Shown here piece by piece: positions 9,277 through 18,503 of a DNA stretch of 64,000 bases. Below the pieces are notes generated by a model. That model saw only the letters and a list, made by a program, of their open reading frames with translations. It was not told where the DNA came from and did no database searches. How positions within the stretch are numbered: position 1 is the first letter of the stretch; the number at the start of each line of letters is the position of its first letter. This stretch comes from Burkholderia metallica (GTDB taxonomy: Bacteria > Pseudomonadota > Gammaproteobacteria > Burkholderiales > Burkholderiaceae): assembly GCF_902832845.1 (NCBI RefSeq), contig NZ_CADFDB010000002.1, positions 372,001 to 436,000 of the forward strand, read 5' to 3'. Both the position numbers and the translations under genes were made by a program.

Positions 9277-10425
9277 CTAGCGCCGGGCCGCGTCGGCGGT
9301 GTCCGGCCCGCCCTGCGCCTCGATATAGGCGACCAGCGCGTTCAGTTCCTGGTCGCTCAGGTCGAAGCGCGGCATGATCGGCGAGAAACCCTTCACGACG
9401 CGGGCCGTCGGGTTGCGGATGAACGCGCGCAGATACGCGTCGTCCACCTTCGCGGTGCTGCCGTCGGCCATCGTTTCGGTCTTGCCGTACAGCCCCTTCC
9501 ACGTCGGGCCGACGCGCGGACTGCCGTCCACGGTATGGCACGCGACGCAGCCCTTGGCCGCCGCGAGCGTCCTGCCCAGCTCGGCGAGCGCCGGTGCGCC
9601 GCCGCCCGCGGCGGCGGATGCCGACTGCACGCCGGCCAGCTGCCGTTGCGCGAACGTCGGCTGCCGCGCGAGCCAGCGCGAGAACGATGCCTCGTCCTCC
9701 ACCACCACCACGCCGCGCATGCCGGAGTGCCCGATGCCGCAGAGCTGCGCGCACAGGATGTCGTAACGCCCCGCCTTGGTCGGCGTGAACCAGAAGGTGG
9801 TCACCATGCCCGGCACCATGTTCATGCGCGCGCGAAACGGCGGCACGTAGAAGTCGTGCAGCACGTCGCGCGACCGGGTCAGCACCTGGACCGGCCGGTT
9901 GAGCGGCAGGTGCACCTCGGGCGACTCGATCAGGTAGTTGTCGCGGCCGTTGGGGTCGGCGGGATTCAGGCCGAACGGGTTGTCGTTGCTGATGTAGCGC
10001 ACGTCCGTCGTGCCCAGCTTGCCGCCCGGTCCGGCGAAACGGAAGCGCCATTGCCATTGCTGGCCGAGCACTTCCATCTGCAACGCCTTCGGCGGCGGCC
10101 GGACGTAGTCCGCGTAGACGAAGAGCCCCGGCGCCAGCAACGCCGCCACGCCGACCGAGGTCAGCCCGATCAGCCACCATTCGAGCCGCCTGTCGTGCGG
10201 CGCGTAGGCGGCGCGATGGCCGTCGCGGTGACGGTAGCGCACCAGTGCGATCACGATGAACAGGTTGATCGCGATGAAGAATGCGCCGGTGATGACGAGC
10301 GTGATCGTCAGCATGTCGTCCATGCGCACCCAGTTCGACGCGATCGGCGTGATCCACCAAGGGCTGGCAAAGTGAAACCCCACCGCCAATACGATGATCA
10401 GGACCAGGGCAATCGCAAGGGCCAT
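9277..10425 (-). CDS. ctaC: Cytochrome c oxidase subunit II with fused cytochrome c domain
   Basis: A 382-residue electron-entry subunit. Two N-terminal membrane helices (about 1-20 and 40-65, with another hydrophobic stretch at 85-105) lead to a cupredoxin domain with QWQWRF and the CuA site: His in VLHDFYVPPF and CAQLCGIGHSGM (two Cys, His, Met). The Glu usual between the two Cys is Gln here. A class I cytochrome c domain is fused C-terminally (CVACH heme site near residue 293, distal Met in IMPRF). The fusion lets the oxidase accept electrons through its own heme c, as in caa3 enzymes. It is the first gene of the operon, with GAGGCGG about 5 bases before ATG 10425. Confidence 0.95.
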   Translation of the reverse strand: MALAIALVLIIVLAVGFHFASPWWITPIASNWVRMDDMLTITLVITGAFFIAINLFIVIALVRYRHRDGHRAAYAPHDRRLEWWLIGLTSVGVAALLAPGLFVYADYVRPPPKALQMEVLGQQWQWRFRFAGPGGKLGTTDVRYISNDNPFGLNPADPNGRDNYLIESPEVHLPLNRPVQVLTRSRDVLHDFYVPPFRARMNMVPGMVTTFWFTPTKAGRYDILCAQLCGIGHSGMRGVVVVEDEASFSRWLARQPTFAQRQLAGVQSASAAAGGGAPALAELGRTLAAAKGCVACHTVDGSPRVGPTWKGLYGKTETMADGSTAKVDDAYLRAFIRNPTARVVKGFSPIMPRFDLSDQELNALVAYIEAQGGPDTADAARR

Positions 10426-10460
10426 ACGCCGCCTCGCTGCATGTCACGCGCTCGAGCCGT

Positions 10461-10490
10461 CGGCACGACGCGGCCGGCGGCGTCGTGCCG
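10461..10490. promoter_or_regulatory. Inverted repeat upstream of the oxidase operon
   Basis: Arms cggcacgacgc (10461-10471) and gcgtcgtgccg (10480-10490) are perfect complements separated by 8 bases, 36 bp before the subunit II start codon. It could be an operator or a hairpin in the leader RNA. No regulator can be named. Confidence 0.4.
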
Positions 10491-10689
10491 CATCGCCGCG
10501 TTTCGCATTCTTCTTATCGTCGTATCGTCGGCGCTCGGCGCCGGCGACTCCGCCGGGATCGCTTCACGATGCGTCGCATACGACGGCTCTAAAGAAAAAG
10601 GTAGTCCGCTCCCGTGCATCGTGCAAGGCAGCGCGGCGGGGCGCGCACGCCGCGTATTTCAGGCCCGCGCGACGGGAGGGATCGATACG

Positions 10690-11199
10690 TCAGTGGCCGT
10701 GCCCGCGCCATCGCTCCAGCCTGCCGTAAGCGACGGCGGCGACCACGCCGAACAGCAGGTTGGCCAGCAACGGCCCGGCACCCCGTTCCGACACGAACCA
10801 CGGAAACACGGCCGTCATCACATGGAAGTTCCACGCATACGCGACGATACCGAAGGCCAGCCCGATCACCGCTTCCATCCCCACGCTCGAATCGAAGCGG
10901 AACGGCGCGATGATCGCGGCGAGCATCATCCCCATGATCGCGCCGAGCACGTAGTGCAGCAGCAATGCCATCGCGACGATTTCGAGCTTGAATTGCGAGA
11001 GCTGACCGAGCGCGCTGCGGCCCATCACCATCGCCGCGATCTTGTGGGTCGGCCGCCACGGGCTTTCACCGAGCACCAGCGTCGACCAGAAGAATTCCAG
11101 CACGATCACCAGCGCACCGCCCGCGAGGCCGGCCACCGCGGCGGCGACCCAGTCCGGCGTGCGCCGTTCCCAATGATGTGATTGAAGGTGCAGTTCCAT
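10690..11199 (-). CDS. Conserved-type inner membrane protein, function unknown
   Basis: A 169-residue protein with four hydrophobic helices (around residues 18-38, 70-95, 105-125 and 140-158), beginning MELHLQSHHWERRTPDW. The start at ATG 11199 is preferred over an upstream in-frame start at 11241, because AAGGAGG lies at the right distance. The gene lies upstream of the cytochrome oxidase operon on the same strand, separated by about 260 bp, so it may have its own promoter or be an early gene of the same respiratory block. It looks like an uncharacterised YagU-type or similar small membrane protein, but no diagnostic motif allows a family name. Confidence 0.75.
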   Translation of the reverse strand: MELHLQSHHWERRTPDWVAAAVAGLAGGALVIVLEFFWSTLVLGESPWRPTHKIAAMVMGRSALGQLSQFKLEIVAMALLLHYVLGAIMGMMLAAIIAPFRFDSSVGMEAVIGLAFGIVAYAWNFHVMTAVFPWFVSERGAGPLLANLLFGVVAAVAYGRLERWRGHGH

Positions 11200-11438
11200 A
11201 TGACCTCCTTGCTGAAGCTGCTGAAGATTCGACTTCAGCACTCGGGTTCCGAACGCGCGATTCGCGCCGACGGCCCGTGATCCTCAACGGCCGGATACGG
11301 GGCCGGCGCAACGCGCGAGAAGCCCGTGCGGCGCATCGGAACGCAACGGCATGCCGCCGAGGATCGCGGCCATGCGAACACGCGTTCGTCGGGGCACGTC
11401 GACGAGCGCCGGTGTCCGTATCTGCGAATGTTCGCGCG

Positions 11439-11948
11439 TCAGGGGAAGATCGGCGTCGTGGGTTCGGCGCCCTCCAGGTCCGCCGTCGGAAAATGCCGGG
11501 CGACCATCTCCTCGATTTCCTGCTCCCGCAGCGCTGGCACGTCGGCCATGATCAGGATCTGGCCGTCCCGGATGGCTTCGCGGAATCGCGCGAGTCGCCC
11601 GTTCGGCTCGGCGATGCCGATCATCGCGGCCGTCCACGCGCCGAAGCCCGCGCCCGCGAGCGTCAATGCGACGACGGCGCCGCCCGCGATCACGAGTTCC
11701 GCGGGAGGGAACACCAGCGCGACGAGGCCGATGAGCGCGCCGGTCGCACCGCCGAGCGCGACGCCGCGCTCGAGCGCATGCACGACGTCGCTGCTCTGAA
11801 GCAACGATGCTTCGGGCAACTCATCGAGTTGGACGCTGTGATTGGCGAGCACATGAATATGGCGCCAGATGATGCGAGCGCGCAGCAGGTCATCGACGAT
11901 CGCCTTCGCCATCTGCGTATCGGGGACGAGAAAATAAAGGCGTCTCAT
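11439..11948 (-). CDS. DUF1269-type membrane protein
   Basis: A 169-residue protein: a soluble N-terminal alpha/beta stretch (MRRLYFLVPDTQMAKAIVDDLL), a central Gly/Ala-rich double hydrophobic segment (about residues 70-115: GVALGGATGALIGLVALVF and GGAVVALTLAGAGFGAW), and a soluble C-terminus with a small-domain pattern (GQILIMADVPALREQEIEEMV). This is the arrangement of the DUF1269 family, found next to respiratory or stress genes in many proteobacteria; its function is unknown. ATG 11948 with an AGGGGGG ribosome binding site is chosen over the alternative start 21 bases upstream. Confidence 0.8.
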   Translation of the reverse strand: MRRLYFLVPDTQMAKAIVDDLLRARIIWRHIHVLANHSVQLDELPEASLLQSSDVVHALERGVALGGATGALIGLVALVFPPAELVIAGGAVVALTLAGAGFGAWTAAMIGIAEPNGRLARFREAIRDGQILIMADVPALREQEIEEMVARHFPTADLEGAEPTTPIFP

Positions 11949-12218
11949 GGCACCCCCCTCTTTTTCCATCGGCTCATCCGCAACGGAGCCTGTTTCATTC
12001 TAGGTCAGCGTCGGCCGCATGGTATCCGTGCGCACACGGGCATTCCGACGGTGACATCGCGTTCGGGGTTCGGGGTCGCATGCGGGTATCGTGCGCGGCT
12101 TTGCGCTTGCACACGCGCCGCGTCGGACCCACGGCCTCACGTCGACGACACGGCAGACTGCCGCATCCTCTCCTGCCTGCTAGACTGGAATTTCCCCCTG
12201 CAACCGATGGAGGGAATC

Positions 12219-12407
12219 ATGATGTCCGTCTACGTCGTGAAGACCGGCGAGCAATTCCTCTGCACTGCCGAGGACGGCGACATCGGCATGGCGCCAGCAA
12301 TCGAAGACGCAATGTCCTTCGGTTCGTATGACGAAGCGGAAAAAGCGGCGAATACGCATGCCGACCCCGGATACGAGATCGTGGCCGTCTGCGTGATCAG
12401 GCACTGA
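12219..12407 (+). CDS. Small hypothetical protein (62 aa)
   Basis: A short ORF, MMSVYVVKTGEQFLC..., with a good ribosome binding site (GGAGGG four bases before ATG 12219). Composition is ordinary and soluble (acidic, with YDEAEKAANTHADPGYEIV near the C-terminus), with no signal peptide or membrane helix. It lies alone between divergently and convergently placed neighbours. The ATG at 12222 is an alternative start. Function is not recognised. Confidence 0.65.
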   Translation: MMSVYVVKTGEQFLCTAEDGDIGMAPAIEDAMSFGSYDEAEKAANTHADPGYEIVAVCVIRH

Positions 12408-12621
12408 TCCGTTGCGCGGCGCGGATGACGGCTCGCGGATCGAACCTGCATCGCGCCGCTGCTGCAACGGCGTCCGTGCGACGACGGCGGCGACACCGCA
12501 CACGCGCCGCGTTCGCGTATCTGTCCTCGACGGCCCGCGTTGCCATCTAGCGCCGCTGCCGCAAGCGCGCCGTCCCGTCCGTGTCGACGATCACGCCTGC
12601 GGCAACCGCGGTCGCTACGCG

Positions 12622-13284
12622 TTACTTCTGCAGCGAAATTTCCACACGGCGATTGCGTGCACGGCCCTCGACGGTATCGTTCGATGCCGCCGGATTGGCT
12701 TCGCCGTGCCCCGTCGCGGCAAACGAATCCGCCTTCAGCCCGTGTTCGCGCAGATACGCGGCGACGGCATCGGCGCGGCGCTTCGACAGCGCCTGGTTGT
12801 GCGCGTCCGAGCCGGTCGCGTCGGTATAGCCGTCCACGTCCACGCGCGAGAAATGCTTGTCGCCCTGCTGGTCGAGCAGCTTGTCGAGCGCGGCGCTCGC
12901 CGCGGGCGTGAGCACCGCCGAGTCGGTCGCGAAGTACGCATCGCCGGTCAGGCTCACCTTCTCGACCGCGGCCGGTGCCGGCGCGGCGGCCGCCGCGACC
13001 GGCGCGGGGGCCGCACCGCACTGGAACACCATCGAGTGCGGATCGGCGCCGTCGCGGTACGGCGTCGTGGAGTCGATCCGGCGCACCGGCTCGTTGCCGC
13101 ACATGCGCGTCGCGACCTTCACGCAGGTCTGCGCGCTCGACAGGATGCCGTGACAGTCGACCCGGAAGGTCCGGATGCCGTCACGGGGCTGAAGTTCATA
13201 GGCGTTGTAAGTCGGCCCCGACGCGCTCGAACAGGCCGCGAGGGAAACGACGGACGCCAGCAGGGCAAGATGGATGTTTTTCAC
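12622..13284 (-). CDS. OmpA-family peptidoglycan-associated lipoprotein
   Basis: A 220-residue outer membrane lipoprotein. The signal peptide ends in the lipobox VSLAAC, giving a lipidated Cys. A middle region holds four further cysteines (VDCHG, QTCVK, RMCGN, FQCGA), then an Ala/Pro linker leads to a C-terminal OmpA domain with the peptidoglycan-binding pattern VDGYTDATGSDAHNQALSKRRADAVAAYL. The start is GTG 13284, chosen because it begins a proper signal sequence (MKNIHLALLASVV) behind GGAG; the longer frame upstream has no signal peptide. It sits 125 bp downstream of the trimeric autotransporter and could be co-transcribed with it. In related species OmpA-like proteins accompany adhesin genes, so a role in assembly or envelope stability at the adhesin is plausible but unproven. 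Confidence 0.9.
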   Translation of the reverse strand: MKNIHLALLASVVSLAACSSASGPTYNAYELQPRDGIRTFRVDCHGILSSAQTCVKVATRMCGNEPVRRIDSTTPYRDGADPHSMVFQCGAAPAPVAAAAAPAPAAVEKVSLTGDAYFATDSAVLTPAASAALDKLLDQQGDKHFSRVDVDGYTDATGSDAHNQALSKRRADAVAAYLREHGLKADSFAATGHGEANPAASNDTVEGRARNRRVEISLQK

Positions 13285-13409
13285 TTGTTGACTCCGAAAA
13301 TGCGAGGGGCGCGACGCGGGCGGCGCAACGATGCAGCCGCATCCGCGTGCGATTGCGTTCGGCGCGGTCCGCTCCGGCAACGCGTGCCGGAACGAACCGC
13401 TGCGCGCGA

Positions 13410-16400
13410 TCACTTCCACTGATACAGCATGCCCGCGCCGACGACGCGCTGGCTGCCGGCGAAACCGCCGTTCACCGTCGCCTTCAGGTTCTCCGTGATA
13501 CGCGCCTGCATGCCGACCGCCATGGCCTTCTGGCCCTGGAACGTCGCCGTGCCGACCCCCATCGCGAAGTTCGAATCGCGGTCCATGTGCGGAATCGACG
13601 CCATGGCGGCGGTGGCCGCGATCCCCTCACGTGCCATCGAATCGGTCTGCTGGATCTGCTGCTGCATCTGCGTGAGCTGGTTGTTGACCGTGTTCAGCGA
13701 CTGCGTGAATTGGTTCGACACCGCATTCAGCTGATTGACGTTCACCGCGTCGTTGCCTTGCGTGCCGGCCGCGACGTTGGCGACCTGCCGCGGCGAATCC
13801 GCCGAGCCGACCGCGACCACGTTCGACCGGCCGCCGTCGTTGCTGCCCGCGCCGAGCGCGGTCGAATTGTTGCCCGACGCTACCGCACCGACGCCGATCG
13901 CGGTCGAGCCGTTACCGGACGCCGTCGACGCGTTGCCGACCGCCGTGCTGTTCGAGCCCGATGCCACCGAGCCCGAGCCGCCCGCCGACGAGTTCGCGCC
14001 GGCCACCACCGGCGCAACGTTCGTGCCGGTCGGATGGGTCGAATACGAGCCGTTCGCGGTGCGCTGGTCGATCAGCGTCGTCAGTTGGTTCGCGACCGAG
14101 TCGAGCTGCGACACGTTCACCGCATCCGTGCCGCTCTTGCCTGCCGCGAGGCCGGTGATCTGCCGGTTGCCGACGTTCACTTCGCCCGCGGACGATTGCG
14201 GGCTGGTCAGGCCGTACGCGATGTAGTTCGTCAGTGCGCCGACCGTCGTCAGTGAACCCGCGCCGAGCGCGACGCTGTTCGCGAACGTCGACGACGCGCC
14301 GGCCCCGAGCGCGAGCGCATCGGTCGCGGTGCTGCGCGCGCCGGAACCGAGCGCGACGCTGCCCACGCTGACCGCCGCCGCGTTGGCGCCCTGTGCGACC
14401 GACTGCGCGCCGGTCGCCGTCGCGCCGCTGCCGAGCGCGATCGCGTCGGCCTGCGCGGAACTCGCCGCCTGACCGATCGCGATGCCGCCGGGCGCGGTCT
14501 GATCGACGATCGCGCCGTTGCCGATGCCCACGCCGTTGTCGCCGTTCACGACCGTCGTCGGCCCGACCGCGACCGATTCCGCGCCGACCGCGAGCGAATC
14601 CGCCGCCGTCGAGTTCGCATGAAAGTATTTCTCCGGCGTGACCGCGAACGACTGCAATGCGCCGGTCAGCTGCCGCACCGTCACCGCGTCGTGTTGCCCG
14701 GTGCCGTCCGCGAGATTGGTGATCTGACGGTAGGTCTTGCCCGTCGCATCGCCGAGCGACACCGCGCCGAGCAGTTTCTCGTCGGTCGTATCGAACGGAA
14801 TCGACGCGCTGCCGTTGCGCAGGAATCCGGACGACTGCACGATCGGCCGATCGGACACCGAACCCGAGCCGAGCGCGATGCTGCCGTCCACGCGCGCGAT
14901 CGCGTTCGGGCCGATCGCCACGCTGTCGACACCGAGCGCCTGGCTGTCCGGTGCGGTCGAGTTCGCGTGGAAATACTTGATGCCGTTCGCGTTGATGTTG
15001 TCGATCGCCGAACCGACGTTGTGGTTGACCGTCGTCGAGCCGTCGCTGTTGTACGTCACGTACGACGGCGCCGAAATCGCGCCGGTCGTCGGATCGTAGG
15101 TGGCCCCGCCGCCGATCGCGCCCGCCGTGCTGTTGCCGAGATTGGTGTTGTTGTTCGCGATCGAGCTGAGGCCCGTGGACAGCGAGCCGATGCCCGTCGA
15201 CGTCGCGGTGGACAGCGACGTCAGGCTGCTGTTCGTGCTCGACAGCCCGGTGGACAGCGAGCCGACGGTCGTCGAGGTCGACGTCGACAGCGACGAAATC
15301 GCGCTGGTCGTCGAGCTGAGGCCGGTGGACAGCGAACCGATGCTGGTCGACGTGGCGGTCGACAGCGACGTGACGTTGCTGTTCGTCGCGCTCAGGCCGG
15401 TGGACAGCGAGCCGATGCCCGTCGACGTGGACGTCGACAGCGACGTCACCATGCTGTTCGTCGAACTCAGGCCGGTGGACAGCGAGCTGATTCCGGTCGA
15501 CGTGGATGTCGACAGCGACGTCACCGTGCTGTTCGTCGAGCTCAGGCCGGTGGACAGCGAGCTGATGCCGGTCGACGTCGACGTGGACAGCGACGTCACC
15601 GTGCTGTTGGTCGAACTCAAGCCGGTGGACAACGAGCCGATTCCCGTCGATGTGGACGTGGACAACGACGTGATCGCGCTGTTGGCCGACGACAGACCGG
15701 TGGACGTGGACGTCGACAACGACGTCACCGCGCTGTTCGTCGAGCTCAAGCCGGTGGACAACGACCCGATCCCCGTCGACGTGGACGTGGACAACGACGT
15801 GATCGCGCTATTGGCCGACGACAGACCGGTCGACGTGGACGTCGACAGCGAGGTTACCGTGCTGTTCGTCGAACTCAGGCCCGTGGACAACGAGCTGATC
15901 CCCGTCGATGTGGACGTCGACAACGACGTGATCGCGCTATTGGCCGACGACAGACCGGTGGATGTCGACGTCGACAGCGACGTCACCGCGCTGTTGGTCG
16001 AACTGAGGCCCGTGGACAACGAGCCGATCCCCGTCGACGTCGATGTGGACAGCGACGTGATCGCGCTATTGGCCGACGACAGACCGGTGGATGTAGACGT
16101 CGACAACGACGTCACCGTGCTGTTGGTCGAACTCAGGCCCGTGGACAACGAGCTGATCCCCGTCGACGTCGACGTGGACAACGATGTGATCGCGCTATTG
16201 GCCGACGACAGACCGGTGGACGTGGACGTCGACAGCGAGGTGACGGCGCTATTGGTCGAACTCAGCCCCGTGGACAACGAGCCGATCCCCGTCGACGTCG
16301 ACGTGGACAACGACGTGATCGCGCTATTGGCCGACGACAGACCGGTGGACGTGGACGTCGACAGCGAGGTGACGGCGCTATTGGTCGAACTCAGCCCCGT

Positions 16401-18503
16401 GGACAACGAGCCGATCCCCGTCGACGTGGACGTCGACAACGACGTGATGCTGGACTGCGTCGACGTCGACAGCGACGTCACCGCCTGATTCGTCGCATCG
16501 AGCTGCGAGCCGTTGATCGCATCCGTGCTCGACGAACTGATCCGCCCCGCGGCGACGTTGGTGATCTGGCGCTCGTGGCCCGCCGCGCCGACGCTGACGA
16601 CGCTGGTCGGATTGACGCCGTTGAACGTGTACGTGACGCCGCCGATGGTGCCGGTCGAGGTCGGATTCGGCGCAGCCGTCACCGACCCGGAGCCGAGCGC
16701 GACGTCGCCGGCGCTGGTCGCCGCCGTCGCGCCGTCGCCCAACGCGATATTGCCGGCGATGCCCGCCGCGCCCGCCGTCGATCCGTTGCCCAGCGCGACG
16801 CTGCCCTGACCGATCGCCTTGTTGTTGTTGCCGATCGCCACCGCGCCATTGGCCTGATTGGAGACCGTCGCGGATGCTGTGCCGTCGCTGTTGGCGATGT
16901 TGTTCGCGCCGCCCGTGAACGCCCCCGTGCCGCTGGCGTAACTCGGATCGCCGATCGCCACCGCACCGTTGCCGACGGCGGTGTTGCCCGCGCCGATCGA
17001 CACCGCCGTGCCGCCCGTGGCGGTGGCGCCCGTGCCGATCGCCACGGCGTTGCCCGCATCGGCGACGGCGCTGCTGCCCATCGCGATCGCGTTGGCGGCC
17101 GACGCATTGGCGGCATCGCCGATCGCCACGGCGGCGTTGCCGGTCGCGGCCGCGGTCGCGCCGAATGCGGACGAGAACTGCCCGGTCGCCTGGCTGCCGG
17201 CACCGACCGCGGTCGCGCGATAGGTCGGCGTGCCGGTGTTGTTGCCCGCGTTCGACGAAGCGCCGATGGCGACACTGCCGTCGTCGGTCGCCGAAGCTGC
17301 CGCGCCCAGGGCAACCGTGTTCGTCGCGGCGGACGTGGCCTGCGCGCCCAGCGCGATCGCGTTGGCGCCGGTCGCCTTGCTCGAGGTGCCTGCCGCGAAC
17401 GCGTTGGTCTGCGATGCCGTCGCGCTGGCGCCCAGCGCGGTCCCCGCTGCGCCGGTGGCGAGCGCGAGATTGCCGAACGCAAGGCCGAACTGCTGCGTCG
17501 CGCTCGATTGCACGCCCATCGCGATCGAACTGACGCCCGATCCAACGGTGTTCACGCCGAACGCAATCGCATTGTTGGCGGTGGCCGTCGTATTCGAGCC
17601 CATCGCGATCGAACTGGAGCCGAGCGACTGCGTGCCCGAACCCGGCACGCCGGCGGTGCCGCCCCAGCCGATCGCGATCGACGAAGTACCCTTCGCGCCG
17701 CTGTTGACGCCCATCGCCACACCCGAATTTCCGGAGGCCAGCGCGCCGCTGCCCACCGCAACGCCGGCCGCGCCCGAACTCGTCGACTGGTTGCCGAGCG
17801 CAACCGAGCCCGTGTTGGTCGCATTCGACGCATAGCCGAGCGACACGCTTTGCGCCCCGACCGCGCTCGCCCCGAGACCGAGCGCGGCCGCATACTGGCC
17901 GGACGCCAGCGCGTTGTTGCCGAGCCCGACGGCCGAAACGCCGGTCGCGGCCGCGCCGCTGCCCATCGCCACCGCGCCGGTTTGGGTCGCGCTCGACAGA
18001 TTGCCGACGGCAACCGAGAAAGAGCCGCTGCTGATTGCCTGCACGCCCAGCGCCGCGCTGTTGAAGCCGGTCGCCTGCGAGTTGATGCCGATGGCCGTCC
18101 CGCCATCGGCCATCGCACGCGCGCCGGGGCCGATCGCCGTGGACGACTGGCCCGCCGCGGTCGACAGGTTGCCGTAGGAGGTCGCATTCACCTGCGACGC
18201 GACGGAACCGTTGCCGATCGCGGTCGAACTTGCGCCGCCGGTCGCGGAGCCGCCGCCCGCCGAATATTGCGCATGCGCGCCGGCCTGGAACAGCCCGAGA
18301 TACGCGGCCGCCATCATCACGACGAGCCGCCTGGGCGACAGCGCCGCCTGCGTTGAAAGGCCCGCGACGGCGCCCGCGTCCGCCGCATGCGCGGCCGCGC
18401 TTCTCGACGACGCGACCCGCTTGCCGCGCGCACGATCGAGCTCCGACGCCGCGACCCACGCGCCCAGTGCTTCGTTCCAGATCGACTTGAACGACTTGTT
18501 CAT
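13410..18503 (-). CDS. Trimeric autotransporter adhesin (YadA/Hia family)
   Basis: A 1697-residue surface adhesin. The N-terminus has the extended signal peptide region (MNKSFKSIWNEALGAWVAASE), typical of large type V proteins, then a hydrophobic signal (LVVMMAAAYLGLFQAGAHA). Residues about 80-620 are a YadA-head region of roughly 14-residue SxAxGxxxxA repeats. A neck-like GSQLDATNQAVTS leads into a long Ser/Thr-rich stalk of tandem repeats (positions 15160-16476). A second head and necks (NVSQLDSV, NVNQLNAV) follow, and a C-terminal membrane anchor of about 75 residues ends GGFAGSQRVVGAGMLYQWK. It should trimerise, with the 12-stranded barrel in the outer membrane, and mediate adhesion. It is upstream of an OmpA-like lipoprotein and near a two-component pair facing away. 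Confidence 0.96.
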   Translation of the reverse strand: MNKSFKSIWNEALGAWVAASELDRARGKRVASSRSAAAHAADAGAVAGLSTQAALSPRRLVVMMAAAYLGLFQAGAHAQYSAGGGSATGGASSTAIGNGSVASQVNATSYGNLSTAAGQSSTAIGPGARAMADGGTAIGINSQATGFNSAALGVQAISSGSFSVAVGNLSSATQTGAVAMGSGAAATGVSAVGLGNNALASGQYAAALGLGASAVGAQSVSLGYASNATNTGSVALGNQSTSSGAAGVAVGSGALASGNSGVAMGVNSGAKGTSSIAIGWGGTAGVPGSGTQSLGSSSIAMGSNTTATANNAIAFGVNTVGSGVSSIAMGVQSSATQQFGLAFGNLALATGAAGTALGASATASQTNAFAAGTSSKATGANAIALGAQATSAATNTVALGAAASATDDGSVAIGASSNAGNNTGTPTYRATAVGAGSQATGQFSSAFGATAAATGNAAVAIGDAANASAANAIAMGSSAVADAGNAVAIGTGATATGGTAVSIGAGNTAVGNGAVAIGDPSYASGTGAFTGGANNIANSDGTASATVSNQANGAVAIGNNNKAIGQGSVALGNGSTAGAAGIAGNIALGDGATAATSAGDVALGSGSVTAAPNPTSTGTIGGVTYTFNGVNPTSVVSVGAAGHERQITNVAAGRISSSSTDAINGSQLDATNQAVTSLSTSTQSSITSLSTSTSTGIGSLSTGLSSTNSAVTSLSTSTSTGLSSANSAITSLSTSTSTGIGSLSTGLSSTNSAVTSLSTSTSTGLSSANSAITSLSTSTSTGISSLSTGLSSTNSTVTSLSTSTSTGLSSANSAITSLSTSTSTGIGSLSTGLSSTNSAVTSLSTSTSTGLSSANSAITSLSTSTSTGISSLSTGLSSTNSTVTSLSTSTSTGLSSANSAITSLSTSTSTGIGSLSTGLSSTNSAVTSLSTSTSTGLSSANSAITSLSTSTSTGIGSLSTGLSSTNSTVTSLSTSTSTGISSLSTGLSSTNSTVTSLSTSTSTGISSLSTGLSSTNSMVTSLSTSTSTGIGSLSTGLSATNSNVTSLSTATSTSIGSLSTGLSSTTSAISSLSTSTSTTVGSLSTGLSSTNSSLTSLSTATSTGIGSLSTGLSSIANNNTNLGNSTAGAIGGGATYDPTTGAISAPSYVTYNSDGSTTVNHNVGSAIDNINANGIKYFHANSTAPDSQALGVDSVAIGPNAIARVDGSIALGSGSVSDRPIVQSSGFLRNGSASIPFDTTDEKLLGAVSLGDATGKTYRQITNLADGTGQHDAVTVRQLTGALQSFAVTPEKYFHANSTAADSLAVGAESVAVGPTTVVNGDNGVGIGNGAIVDQTAPGGIAIGQAASSAQADAIALGSGATATGAQSVAQGANAAAVSVGSVALGSGARSTATDALALGAGASSTFANSVALGAGSLTTVGALTNYIAYGLTSPQSSAGEVNVGNRQITGLAAGKSGTDAVNVSQLDSVANQLTTLIDQRTANGSYSTHPTGTNVAPVVAGANSSAGGSGSVASGSNSTAVGNASTASGNGSTAIGVGAVASGNNSTALGAGSNDGGRSNVVAVGSADSPRQVANVAAGTQGNDAVNVNQLNAVSNQFTQSLNTVNNQLTQMQQQIQQTDSMAREGIAATAAMASIPHMDRDSNFAMGVGTATFQGQKAMAVGMQARITENLKATVNGGFAGSQRVVGAGMLYQWK
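15160..16476 (-). repeat. In-frame tandem repeats coding the adhesin stalk
   Basis: Six near-identical 129-bp units (43 residues each: a 25-residue SLSTSTSTGIGSLSTG... block plus an 18-residue SLSTSTSTGLSSANSAIT block), then seven diverging 75-bp units of the 25-residue block. Unit lengths are multiples of 3, so copy number can change by recombination without a frameshift. 25 = 7+7+11 and 18 = 7+11, so the stalk mixes heptads and hendecads. Confidence 0.9.

Noticed and set aside
7524-9377. 617-codon plus-strand frame over subunit I
   Set aside because: His/Arg/Glu-rich shadow of the cytochrome oxidase gene.
15160-16476. CRISPR-like regular repeats
   Set aside because: Repeats are contiguous, in frame and without unique spacers, so they are coding tandem repeats.
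15100-16488. VDVDVDND-type acidic repeat protein on the plus strand
   Set aside because: Complement of the SLSTSTST repeats of the adhesin; the real coding strand has signal peptide, heads and membrane anchor.
14619-18356. 1245-codon plus-strand frame opposite the adhesin
   Set aside because: Antisense of the repetitive adhesin gene; low-complexity Arg/Gly-rich translation and no ribosome binding site.
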